From JBDREA01 sp043820265 (GTDB lineage Archaea; Altiarchaeota; Altiarchaeia; IMC4; JBDREA01): 46,701 nt of DNA. Every line of letters begins with the position of its first letter. Position 1 is the first letter of the stretch. Shown in pieces: positions 26,255 to 33,774 of this stretch. The stretch spans positions 1-46,701 of the forward strand of contig JBDREA010000117.1 in assembly GCA_043820265.1 (NCBI GenBank). The letters are read 5' to 3'. The position numbers and the translations under genes are program-made. The notes beneath the pieces are model-generated. The model saw only the letters and a program-made list of their open reading frames with translations, was not told the DNA's origin and ran no database searches.

Positions 26255-26309
26255 AACTACAGCGGCAAACTCGGACGACACCCTCATACAACTCAAAGAA
26301 CTCATATAA
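26255..26309 (+). pseudogene. relic A of the ftr 3' end
   Basis: Same orientation as ftr. It reads N-Y-S-G-K-L-G-R-H, then after one extra base L-I-Q-L-K-E-L-I-stop, against N-Y-G-G-K-L-G-R-H-H-I-Q-L-K-D-L-A-stop in Ftr. Against 25579-25623, 37 of 45 aligned bases agree apart from the one-base insertion, and several differences are synonymous (CTG/CTC, AGA/CGA, CTA/CTC, AAG/AAA). Bases 26267-26303 recur without change at 28539-28575. It looks like the end of a diverged ftr brought in with foreign DNA. Confidence 0.85.
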
Positions 26310-26372
26310 TAGAAAACAATCCCTCTTCTATTTCTCGGCTTCCCCCTGTTTCAATAACCTGCCCCCACATTT

Positions 26373-27083
26373 TTAACACGCGCTTTCTCGAACAAGTTTG
26401 TATATTTTACCTTCAGAGAATACTAGTTCGGTTGGGAAGCACTTGAGACTTCTTCTTCCAATTTCATCACTGCAGGGGATGGTGTGTATTATGGCTCCCC
26501 TTGGAAGAAGTATTCCCTTAACCCCAAATACATTTTTCTGATTTCTACTCTTCAGGAAAAATAAGTGTACTTCATATGTCTCCTCGCCTTTATTTGTTAA
26601 TGATTCTACTTTTTCGATTGTGAAATTGTTTTGGATATTCACCATATAGGTGTCTACTGGTTTGAGTTCTTCAGCTGTAAGGGGTGCCCCAGAAGCATAT
26701 TTCACATATATGGGGTCAAAATAGGTATGATACTTTCCATACAATGAATCTGGGTCATCAAATAAATCTTCTGAGGATTCCACTGTGTTATTCATGAGTA
26801 AACTCTTTGCAGTATCCACCGGTGAAACAATAGTGTCTCTAATCCAATTCTTTACAACTCGCTGCACCTCATCTTCTGACCCTAATGGAAGCGCATAAGT
26901 ACCAACTTCAACCTTTTCGTCAAATACATCGCATGCTGGCACTCCGCCTACCTTTAAAGCATCTTCTCTTCTTTTCTCTACTGCCAGGGGATGCAAGACG
27001 TAAACATAAAAAACAACGATGAGAGCAATTCCAAGTACCCCAACTACCAAAAAATGTCTTTTGTCCACAAAAATTCCCCCCAT
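26373..27083 (-). CDS. single-pass membrane protein of unknown function
   Basis: 236 residues, not recognised. One N-terminal membrane segment (about 10-31) is followed by a domain that would lie outside the cell. Cysteines are at about 50, 207, 218 and the final residue. No enzymatic motif is visible. A mixed helix/strand domain (residues 70-236) ends in I-Y-K-L-V-R-E-S-A-C. It lies in the accessory island between relic A of ftr and the relic of the radical SAM gene end, so it is probably cargo acquired by transfer. Confidence 0.7.
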   Translation of the reverse strand: MGGIFVDKRHFLVVGVLGIALIVVFYVYVLHPLAVEKRREDALKVGGVPACDVFDEKVEVGTYALPLGSEDEVQRVVKNWIRDTIVSPVDTAKSLLMNNTVESSEDLFDDPDSLYGKYHTYFDPIYVKYASGAPLTAEELKPVDTYMVNIQNNFTIEKVESLTNKGEETYEVHLFFLKSRNQKNVFGVKGILLPRGAIIHTIPCSDEIGRRSLKCFPTELVFSEGKIYKLVRESAC

Positions 27084-27132
27084 TTCATAGTAACCGATTA
27101 GGATTATCCTTTATAATTTTTGAGGAACGTTA

Positions 27133-27181
27133 GGTCTACTGTTAACTGGTCCCATGGGGGTTATTCTTCGATGACTGTGGA
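27133..27181 (-). pseudogene. relic of the 3' end of the radical SAM gene
   Basis: On the minus strand it reads T-V-I-E-E-stop-P-P-W-D-Q-L-T-V-D-L, against T-I-V-E-E-Y-P-T-W-D-Q-L-T-V-D-L at the end of the radical SAM protein (29205-29253). 37 of 49 bases agree and many differences are at third codon positions. The Tyr codon has become TAA. It begins only a few bases after the stop codon of the DUF4143 ATPase gene, in the same orientation. Confidence 0.85.
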
Positions 27182-27183
27182 AA

Positions 27184-28401
27184 TTATTTTTTGAGGTTGG
27201 GTATGAATTTTGCGAAGGGGGTGTAGTAGGTGTTTTCTTTTTGTTTTTCGAATTCGAGTGAGAGGACGTATCCTTTTGGGGGTTTGTATTTTTCCCTGAA
27301 GCTGTGGTAGGAGCGTGTGAGTTTTTCGGATTTGAGGGCGGATTTTAATTCGACGGGTATGGGTTTTCCGTTGTCTTCGAGTATGAAGTCGACTTCGGCC
27401 TGCGACTTTGTGCGCCAGTATCGGGGGGTTACCCGGTTTTTTAGTAGTTCGGAGTAGATGAAGTTTTCGTAGAGGGCTCCGCGGTCGGTTCTCTCCTGCG
27501 AAAAGTTGTCGATGCATGTGTTTCTGAATCCTGTGTCGGTGAAGTAGATCTTGGGGGATTTGACGAGTTCTTTTCGTTTGTTGGTGTAGTAGGGGGTGAC
27601 TGGCTTGCAGATGTAGGTTTTGTCGAGGACGTTGAGGTGTTTTTTGAGGTCTGCGTAGGAGAGGCCTGTCGTCTCCGAGAGGCTGGCGTACTCGAGGGTT
27701 TGTCCTATCTGAAGCGAGAGTGTTTTGAGGAGTGTTGTAAGTTTGTAGTCTTCGCTTAAATCGAGGAGTTCTCTGATCTCCCGAAGGAGGAGGGTGTCGT
27801 AGATGTTTTCGAGGATGATTTTCTTTTCGTCTTCGTCTTTTTCGGTTACGACCCTGGGGAAGCCGCCGTACAAGATGAATTCGTGTAGGTGGTTGTTGAG
27901 TGTCGTCAATATCTCGGTTTTATAGGTTGCCCTGTCGTAGAGGGGGACAAGTCGCGGTTCTTTTGCCCGGAGGAATTCGCGGAAGCTGAAGGGGTAGAGT
28001 TCGAGTATGACGATGCGTCCAACGAGGTATTTGAGGCTCTGCACGGATATGTCTGCGGCTGAGGAGCCCGAGATGAAGACCTTAACGGGTTGGGTGTCGT
28101 GGAGGTATTTCAGCTTTTTGCCGCCTTCCTTTGAGTAGTGGACCTCGTCTATGAACAAAAAGTCGTAGTCCGCCGCGTACAATTCGATGAATGAATCGAT
28201 GTCTTCTTCGAAGAGGCGGAGGACTTTGAGGTTGTCGAAGGATACGCGTGAGACCCGTAGGCCTTTAGCTTCTTGGTCGTCGAGTATTTTGTTGACGAGC
28301 GTGGTTTTGCCGCACTGCCTTACGCCGACGACGGCTATTATTTCTTTCTTGGCGAGGTACTTGGATATTTGGTCTTCAAGGTCCCTTTCAACATATTTCA
28401 T
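27184..28401 (-). CDS. DUF4143 family AAA ATPase
   Basis: 405 residues. Walker A is G26-V-R-Q-C-G-K-T-T34 and Walker B Y-D-F-L-F-I-D-E-V-H-Y. A winged-helix region follows, then the C-terminal DUF4143 domain with D-R-G-A-L-Y-E-N-F-I-Y and W-R-T-K-S-Q-A-E-V-D-F-I-L-x-P-V-E-L-K-S, which resembles a PD-(D/E)xK nuclease core. These P-loop ATPases are common in archaea and bacteria, move between genomes, and have no settled role (toxin-antitoxin or defence has been suggested). The promoter is enclosed by an inverted repeat, and both flanks carry host-gene-end relics. Confidence 0.93.
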   Translation of the reverse strand: MKYVERDLEDQISKYLAKKEIIAVVGVRQCGKTTLVNKILDDQEAKGLRVSRVSFDNLKVLRLFEEDIDSFIELYAADYDFLFIDEVHYSKEGGKKLKYLHDTQPVKVFISGSSAADISVQSLKYLVGRIVILELYPFSFREFLRAKEPRLVPLYDRATYKTEILTTLNNHLHEFILYGGFPRVVTEKDEDEKKIILENIYDTLLLREIRELLDLSEDYKLTTLLKTLSLQIGQTLEYASLSETTGLSYADLKKHLNVLDKTYICKPVTPYYTNKRKELVKSPKIYFTDTGFRNTCIDNFSQERTDRGALYENFIYSELLKNRVTPRYWRTKSQAEVDFILEDNGKPIPVELKSALKSEKLTRSYHSFREKYKPPKGYVLSLEFEKQKENTYYTPFAKFIPNLKK

Positions 28402-28404
28402 GTT

Positions 28405-28456
28405 AATAATAACCCAGCCATTATTTAAAAATTATTTGAAATGGCAGGGTTATTAT
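28405..28456. promoter_or_regulatory. inverted repeat enclosing the ATPase promoter
   Basis: 28405-28422 (AATAATAACCCAGCCATT) and 28440-28456 (AATGGCAGGGTTATTAT) are complementary over 17 bp with one mismatch. The 17-base spacer holds the TATA-like TTTTTAAATA on the minus strand, about 25 bases before ATG 28401. The arrangement suggests an autoregulatory operator pair, or an element end. Confidence 0.65.
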
Positions 28457-28532
28457 GAACTTACTCTCTTGTCGGCTTCGCATTCGAGTCAGGCGCCAAA
28501 TTCCTCGACACCCCTCTTCGTCGGCACGTTTA

Positions 28533-28587
28533 AACGGAAAACTCGGACGACACCCTCATACAACTCAAAGAACTCTTTTACAAGTGA
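28533..28587 (+). pseudogene. relic B of the ftr 3' end
   Basis: Reads N-G-K-L-G-R-H, then with the same one-base insertion as relic A, L-I-Q-L-K-E-L-F-Y-K-stop. Bases 28539-28575 are identical to 26267-26303, so the two relics share an ancestor younger than their split from the resident ftr. Just upstream (28459-28533) is a short open frame reading T-Y-S-L-V-G-F-A-F-E-S-G-A-K-F-L and ending in TAA, with C-rich third positions. It may be the tail of another lost gene, but I do not recognise it. Confidence 0.8.
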
Positions 28588-28599
28588 GAATCTCAAGAA

Positions 28600-29172
28600 T
28601 CAAACCCAGAGAAGAGGGGATAACGCAACGAACCCTAAGAAAAATTCCCCTATCAATCCACAGATAATGGAAAAATAGAGAGCAAAGATATAATCCAATA
28701 TCTTCTTTTTCCCCACCATCGTACTGAAACCCACTCTCAAAAATCCCCCATATAGGAGAAAGAGGAACCAATACAAGAGAACCTTGTATTCTGAGAACTG
28801 GATATAATGGAAAGGAGAGATTATTGCATGGATTGAGAATATCAAAAGGAGTGCAGGAAGAGAAAAACAGAGCATATTGAAGACCTTATTGAAGCCATAC
28901 ATTCCAGCTGTGAAAATGTGTGCTAAAACAGATGCAAGGAGAATCCAAGCAATAATCGGAATTAGAAACATGATCCCAAAACTTATCCCTAATATGATTG
29001 CGTAGTCGATTACTCTTGAGTCCTCTTCGATTGCAGGGGAAAAAATGATCAAGTAGATAATGGAGAGAAGTGCAATACCAGTCACAAGAGATAGAAGGAT
29101 ACAAAGTATAGGGGATACATATCCTTTTTGAGGAACTTGAGAATAATAGGCTGTTAATGGTGATCGGATCAT
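28600..29172 (-). CDS. Yip1-like integral membrane protein
   Basis: 190 residues with about five hydrophobic segments and a short cytoplasmic N-terminus containing P-L-T-A-Y-Y. The pattern is typical of the Yip1/YIF1-like superfamily of archaea and bacteria, whose function is not established. A TATA-like TTATAAAAAG lies between the radical SAM stop and this ATG, so it can be expressed separately. It lies between the radical SAM gene and ftr relic B and is probably part of the accessory island. Confidence 0.75.
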   Translation of the reverse strand: MIRSPLTAYYSQVPQKGYVSPILCILLSLVTGIALLSIIYLIIFSPAIEEDSRVIDYAIILGISFGIMFLIPIIAWILLASVLAHIFTAGMYGFNKVFNMLCFSLPALLLIFSIHAIISPFHYIQFSEYKVLLYWFLFLLYGGFLRVGFSTMVGKKKILDYIFALYFSIICGLIGEFFLGFVALSPLLWV

Positions 29173-29190
29173 TGTTAAAGATTATTCTTT

Positions 29191-30378
29191 TTATAATAAT
29201 TGCAGATCCACTGTCAGCTGGTCCCAGGTTGGGTATTCTTCGACGATTGTTGGTGTTAGTCCTTTTTCCTTCAACTCTTTTTCTAGTTCTTCGACGACTT
29301 GGATGCTTGTTAGTATTCTAAGTTTTTTTTCGTCTACGAAAAGGAGTTCTGGAGGGATGTCGTATTCTCTTTGTAGGAGGGTTTTGTTTTTTTGGAGTAT
29401 TTGGAGGAGTTGTTTCTTTTTTTGAGGAGTTAGTTTTTCGATTTTTTCGTTGAAGCCAAATGAGGGTTTGAGTTCCTCCAGATAGATTGCTCCGCGAATT
29501 AGTAATCCTTCCTTTGTGATTACATCGAATTCTTTCGACACATTTTTCGCTGCCCTCTTTAACCTGTTGCCGACCTGGAACCGATCCTTTAGAGTTACTG
29601 TGCAGTAGTGGACTCGGAGGTTTGTTTCTTTTGCGCAGAATTTTAGGAGGTCGTTGGCTGCTTTTTCAACTCCCAGAATCGAAAACGAAAGGTCGTCTCT
29701 TGTTTTGTAGCCTTTGCGTTCAACAGCGGTTACGTTTGTATAGGATGTCTCGAATTCGTTGAGGTTTAGAAAATCAACTCCGATTTCATCAAGATATCTG
29801 ATAAAATCCTTTGTCTTCTCGATTTCTTTTGGGAGAACCGGTATCTCTGCGCCGACGCTCCAGTCAAATTCCAATGCTTTTTTTATTTTATCCCAATCCT
29901 TTTTCGCTGGATGGAATCTTATTTCATCTAAGCCTGCTTTATAGAGCTGTCTGAGATTTTGAGGAGTGGCCCCTCTTCCTGATGTGTATAGGTGAATGTG
30001 GAAGCCGTCGCCGAATTCGTTTTTTAGGAGCTTGAGATAGGATATCGTTCGGTTGATTTTTACCAGGGGATCGCCGCCGGTGAATCCCGCTCCAGTGGCA
30101 CTGATAAGCTTTGCCTCTTCAACTATCTCATTTCGTTTACGGGTGGGGCGTTCATTAGCATATACGACATCCTTGTTTTTCTTTTTTTCAGACAGGGGAC
30201 AATACCAGCATCTTCGAGGGCACAAACCGGTTACGAACAAAACCAATTTTTCGCCTTTGACGCAACGACGGCAACCTTCTGGCAGTTTCCCTATCCTTTT
30301 TGATGAATACTGTGTATCAACGATTTTTCTCATACGAGGTAGGCATAGGAATTCTTTACTAAATATAACTTCATTCAC
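29191..30378 (-). CDS. radical SAM protein (COG2108-like)
   Basis: 395 residues. C53-P-R-R-C57-W-Y-C60 is the CxxxCxxC cluster site for the SAM-cleaving [4Fe-4S]; C-R-R-C precedes it at about 36-39. G-G-D-P-L (G-G-E-P-like SAM contact) and L-N-L-N-E-F follow. The family is widespread in methanogens and uncharacterised. Its start overlaps the stop of the surface-protein gene by 4 bases (ATGA), so it is the second gene of the operon controlled by the 31451 operator. That suggests a tie to uptake or processing of the same substrate. Its last codons are duplicated at 27133-27181. Confidence 0.9.
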   Translation of the reverse strand: MNEVIFSKEFLCLPRMRKIVDTQYSSKRIGKLPEGCRRCVKGEKLVLFVTGLCPRRCWYCPLSEKKKNKDVVYANERPTRKRNEIVEEAKLISATGAGFTGGDPLVKINRTISYLKLLKNEFGDGFHIHLYTSGRGATPQNLRQLYKAGLDEIRFHPAKKDWDKIKKALEFDWSVGAEIPVLPKEIEKTKDFIRYLDEIGVDFLNLNEFETSYTNVTAVERKGYKTRDDLSFSILGVEKAANDLLKFCAKETNLRVHYCTVTLKDRFQVGNRLKRAAKNVSKEFDVITKEGLLIRGAIYLEELKPSFGFNEKIEKLTPQKKKQLLQILQKNKTLLQREYDIPPELLFVDEKKLRILTSIQVVEELEKELKEKGLTPTIVEEYPTWDQLTVDLQLL

Positions 30379-31436
30379 TCCTTTTTCCTGAGAAACAGAG
30401 CTGCAAGGGACGCAACAAGTAAAAGCAGGAATACTACACCTGCTTTTTCCAGTATTCCCTTTCCATTTGTTTTCGGGACTGCGACTGCTTTTCCGGTAAG
30501 GTCATCTGCTACGGACTGGATTAGCTGACTTTTTGGATTTAAGCTCGAGGTTGATGAACTTGTGGAAGAGGAAGTGATGGAGGAGGTGGTTGAAGACGAC
30601 GTAGCTACTGTAGAGGTAGGGATTGCTGAGGTGCTGGCTTTAATGGTCGATGTTATTTGAGGAACAGATGTTGTGGTTACAGTTGATGTGGTTGAAGGGG
30701 AGACAATTAGGTCCAAATATTTGTGAGGGTATCCAGTTGCTGTTACTTGGATCTTGTAGTTTCCGGCTGAGGATAGTGTGAATTTTGTTTTTCCATCATC
30801 TCCTGTTTCTCCTTCAACGATCTTTCGTCCTCCATCAGAGAGCACCCTTACGTTTGCTTTTTTGATTTCCGTATTGACGGTTATCTCCTGTTCGACTAGT
30901 GGATTAACTGGTTCAAAGAAAACGTTTAGTTTTTTATGTTCGCGGTCTCTTCTTTTTTTGCAGATTTCCCGAAACGATCCGTACTCAGGGAGTTGGTCGT
31001 ATGTTCCCCAGCGCAAGCCGAATACGTCTCCCTCGGCGATGCAGTAGTGACCGTCGAATGAGTTTTGATCCCGATTCCAGCATTCAGATCCCGCATCGAA
31101 TCCGACGGGAAGGTAGTCCCAACTTGTTTCCCCGTCTTCTGCCAGATAGATCCCCCAATACTCTTCGCCTCCGCAAAAGCAGTTATCAGATGGACAACCT
31201 GTTCCTTCGATTCCGCAAAGTCCGTGGCCCCATTGACTTGGGGGACTCCAGACGATGCCCAAACCGGTAGCTTCGAGGAGGTCGTATCCGTCAGATCCCT
31301 CTGCTAGATCCAAGCATTTCATGAACGTTTCTTGGTTTGGGAAGTCGATTATTACGCCGACTTTTATGGCTTGTGCGAGACCTGTGAAAATTAGTATCAG
31401 GATTCCTGTTATGACCCATTTCATATTAGCTTGCAT
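30375..31436 (-). CDS. membrane-anchored surface protein, probable corrinoid-binding (DUF4430/transcobalamin-like)
   Basis: 353 residues from ATG 31436, chosen because AGGTG lies 8 bases before it. A signal peptide is followed by a Cys-rich domain (about 20-155) with I-D-F-P, D-L-L-E-A-T-G-L, C-G-I-E-G-T-G-C, C-F-C-G-G-E-E-Y-W-G-I-Y-L, S-W-D-Y and a final G-D-V-F-G-L-R-W-G. This order resembles the C-terminal domain of transcobalamin and the bacterial DUF4430 family found beside ECF transporters. A beta-sandwich (about 175-255), a Ser/Thr stalk, one membrane helix and an R-K-K-E tail complete it. Co-regulation with the ECF genes supports substrate capture; the ligand is inferred. Confidence 0.7.
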   Translation of the reverse strand: MQANMKWVITGILILIFTGLAQAIKVGVIIDFPNQETFMKCLDLAEGSDGYDLLEATGLGIVWSPPSQWGHGLCGIEGTGCPSDNCFCGGEEYWGIYLAEDGETSWDYLPVGFDAGSECWNRDQNSFDGHYCIAEGDVFGLRWGTYDQLPEYGSFREICKKRRDREHKKLNVFFEPVNPLVEQEITVNTEIKKANVRVLSDGGRKIVEGETGDDGKTKFTLSSAGNYKIQVTATGYPHKYLDLIVSPSTTSTVTTTSVPQITSTIKASTSAIPTSTVATSSSTTSSITSSSTSSSTSSLNPKSQLIQSVADDLTGKAVAVPKTNGKGILEKAGVVFLLLLVASLAALFLRKKE

Positions 31437-31450
31437 TTCGTTTTCACCTG

Positions 31451-31483
31451 TTGGATATTTTATCCAGGTAATTTTTATATACG
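31451..31483 (-). promoter_or_regulatory. promoter and operator of the surface protein / radical SAM operon
   Basis: Palindrome TTGGATATTTTATCCAG at 31451-31467 lies about 25 bases downstream of the minus-strand TATA box (GTATATAAAAATT, around 31470-31483), that is over the predicted transcription start. Six of eight half-site positions are symmetric. It is the sister of the perfect palindrome at 31501. Confidence 0.65.
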
Positions 31484-31488
31484 TTCCC

Positions 31489-31517
31489 CTATATAAAGCT
31501 TTGGATAATTTATCCAA
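31489..31517 (+). promoter_or_regulatory. promoter and operator of the ECF transporter operon
   Basis: TATA box TATATAAAG (31490-31498) is followed by the perfect 8-1-8 palindrome TTGGATAA-T-TTATCCAA at 31501-31517, nine bases before ATG 31526. A protein bound here would block the start region, so repression is likely. The matching palindrome at 31451 indicates that one regulator controls both divergent operons. Confidence 0.75.
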
Positions 31518-31525
31518 GTGATTCC

Positions 31526-32365
31526 ATGGACAACAAAGCGCAAACAATCTTCTGGATTATCTGGATGCTCACCGCCATGAGCTTCAGCCTTCTCACATAT
31601 AATCCAATCTACCTCGCAGCCTCAACGATAGCGCTAATCATCCTATCCAAAAGATTGAATCTCCAAACAAAGAGATACTTCAAAACAGGAATCCTCCTAG
31701 GAATAATCCCCTTGATCGTTAACATCTTCTTCGTTCACAGAGGCGCCCACATACTAGTTGAGATTCCAAGATCCATCCCCCTAGTTGGAGGATCAGTTAC
31801 TTTTGAATCTCTCACCTTTGCAGCCATCTCGATCCTTCTACTGATGAATATGGTTTTGATTTTTGGGATCTTCTCAGTGAAGGTGCTGCCGGATTCGCTT
31901 ATCAGAGTTTTTCCCAGGTGGCTTTCATCCACAGCCATTGTTTTAGCCATCGGTTTGAAATTTATCCCAACAATTACATCAGACGCCCAAAACATCCTAG
32001 ACGCCCAGAGAAGCAGAGGACTGCAGATTAAACGTGGAGGAATCACAACAAGAGCGAAGAACCACATAGCAATTGCCTTGCCCTTACTCGCCAATTCTTT
32101 AAGTCGTTCTCATAGTCTGGCTGAATCAATGGAGGCAAGAGGTTACTCGTCTGTGCGATCAAGTTATAGCAAAAACAAATGGAACCAGGGTTTATTGCTT
32201 TCCTGTGGACTGCTCATCGTATCGACAAGCATTCTCTTAATTTTAAAATATCAGGGAGTTCTTGCGTACTGGCCTTATGATTCACTTGCTCCCCCCGAAA
32301 TATCTTTCCTATTTTTACTATCCACTCTTGGGATTCTTTGCCCTATCCCATTAAATGAAAAATGA
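31526..32365 (+). CDS. ecfT: ECF transporter T component (CbiQ/EcfT family)
   Basis: 279 residues with about six membrane segments. The two cytoplasmic coupling motifs are Q161-R-S-R-G165 and E203-A-R-G206, matching the A-R-G signatures that touch the ATPases. The T component links the substrate-binding S subunit to the ATPase pair. It is the first gene of the ECF operon, overlaps the ATPase gene by 4 bases, and is preceded directly by the operator palindrome. Confidence 0.93.
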   Translation: MDNKAQTIFWIIWMLTAMSFSLLTYNPIYLAASTIALIILSKRLNLQTKRYFKTGILLGIIPLIVNIFFVHRGAHILVEIPRSIPLVGGSVTFESLTFAAISILLLMNMVLIFGIFSVKVLPDSLIRVFPRWLSSTAIVLAIGLKFIPTITSDAQNILDAQRSRGLQIKRGGITTRAKNHIAIALPLLANSLSRSHSLAESMEARGYSSVRSSYSKNKWNQGLLLSCGLLIVSTSILLILKYQGVLAYWPYDSLAPPEISFLFLLSTLGILCPIPLNEK

Positions 32366-33768
32366 ATAATGCCATCAATATCAAGGACTTGTCATTTCGC
32401 TATCCCCAATCTGAATCTTGGGCGTTAAAAGACATCAACTTAAATGTCAACTCTGGGGAAGTGATCCTTTTAACAGGGCCCTCCGCTTGTGGAAAAACAA
32501 CGCTTTTCAAATGTCTGAACGGATTAATTCCCCACTTATCTGGCGGTGAATTGAAGGGGAAGATAGAAGTTTCAGGGGAGGATCCTTCTAAAAAAAGAGT
32601 TGTAGACATGGCTCATAGTGTAGGCATGGTCTTTCAGGATCCAGAAAACCAGATAACTCAGACGACTGTTGAAAACGAGATAGCTTTCGGGCTAGAAAAT
32701 AGGAATCTTCCAGTTTATGAGATGGAAGAGAGAATAACTTCAGTGCTTGAAAAATTGGAGATATCATATCTTCGAGAAAGGAGAATTGATACCCTCTCAG
32801 GAGGAGAAAAACAAAAAGTTGTATTGGCTTCGACACTCGCGCTCAAACCGAAAATCCTTGCATTGGACGAACCAACATCGCAGCTCGATCCATGGGCAGC
32901 TGAAAACTTTCTTAATCTTATAAAAAGTTTGGCGAATAAAGAAAATTTAACGATTCTGATTTCCGAACATAGAATCGAGAGGATACTGGAATTTACCGAC
33001 CGAATTTTTGATCTGGGGAAAAATTCCTTTGTTGGAAAAAACATATTTGAAGAATATCCCATCGTTGATGATAAGTTAGTTACAGAAAACGTAACTAATC
33101 TTAAGGAGATAATATCAGTGAGAAATCTCAATTACAGTTATAACTCTTCATTAGTCCTAGATGACGTTTCCTTGAAGATCAATGAAGGAGAGTTCATCGC
33201 GATCACTGGCCCAAACGGAGCCGGGAAATCCACCCTAGTAAAACACTTTAACTGCCTTCTAAATCCCCCAAGTTCAACGATACATCTTCATGGGAGAGAC
33301 ATATCAGAAAATTGTGTTGAAGACATGGCATGCGAAGTTGGATTTGTAGGTCAAAACCCTAACGACTACTTATTTTCCGAATCCGTCAAGGAAGAGTTAC
33401 AATTCACGTTGGATAATCTTAAGCTGAAAGGAGACATCATAAAAACATTATCTTATCTGGGGATAGCAGACCTCATCGACAAGTACCCAAGAGACCTTTC
33501 CGGAGGTGAGAGACAGCGGGTTGCTTTGGCCTCGGTGCTTGTGGCAGATCCAAAGATCCTAGTATTCGACGAACCCACAAGAGGGCTGGATTGGAAAACG
33601 AAAGAAACATTCATAGAATACTTAAAGAATCAACAAAAACTGGGAAAAACAATCATCCTAGTCACCCACGATATCAGATTAATAAAACATTGCGCTGACA
33701 GAGTGATACATCTCTCAGGTGGCGATATAGAATTTGATGGCCCAATAAGTGAGTGGAAGGAGACCTAA
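32362..33768 (+). CDS. ecfA: ECF transporter fused double ATPase (EcfA-EcfA')
   Basis: 468 residues with two complete ABC ATPase domains in one chain. The first has Walker A G39-P-S-A-C-G-K-T46, a Q-loop, L-S-G-G-E-K-Q near 146 and L-A-L-D-E-P-T-S. The second has G-P-N-G-A-G-K-S-T near 285, L-S-G-G-E-R-Q near 379 and L-V-F-D-E-P-T-R. It powers the ECF complex from the cytoplasm. Fusion of the two halves is common in archaeal and actinobacterial ECF systems. It is followed after 6 bases by the S component. Confidence 0.95.
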   Translation: MNNAINIKDLSFRYPQSESWALKDINLNVNSGEVILLTGPSACGKTTLFKCLNGLIPHLSGGELKGKIEVSGEDPSKKRVVDMAHSVGMVFQDPENQITQTTVENEIAFGLENRNLPVYEMEERITSVLEKLEISYLRERRIDTLSGGEKQKVVLASTLALKPKILALDEPTSQLDPWAAENFLNLIKSLANKENLTILISEHRIERILEFTDRIFDLGKNSFVGKNIFEEYPIVDDKLVTENVTNLKEIISVRNLNYSYNSSLVLDDVSLKINEGEFIAITGPNGAGKSTLVKHFNCLLNPPSSTIHLHGRDISENCVEDMACEVGFVGQNPNDYLFSESVKEELQFTLDNLKLKGDIIKTLSYLGIADLIDKYPRDLSGGERQRVALASVLVADPKILVFDEPTRGLDWKTKETFIEYLKNQQKLGKTIILVTHDIRLIKHCADRVIHLSGGDIEFDGPISEWKET

Positions 33769-33774
33769 GTAAAA

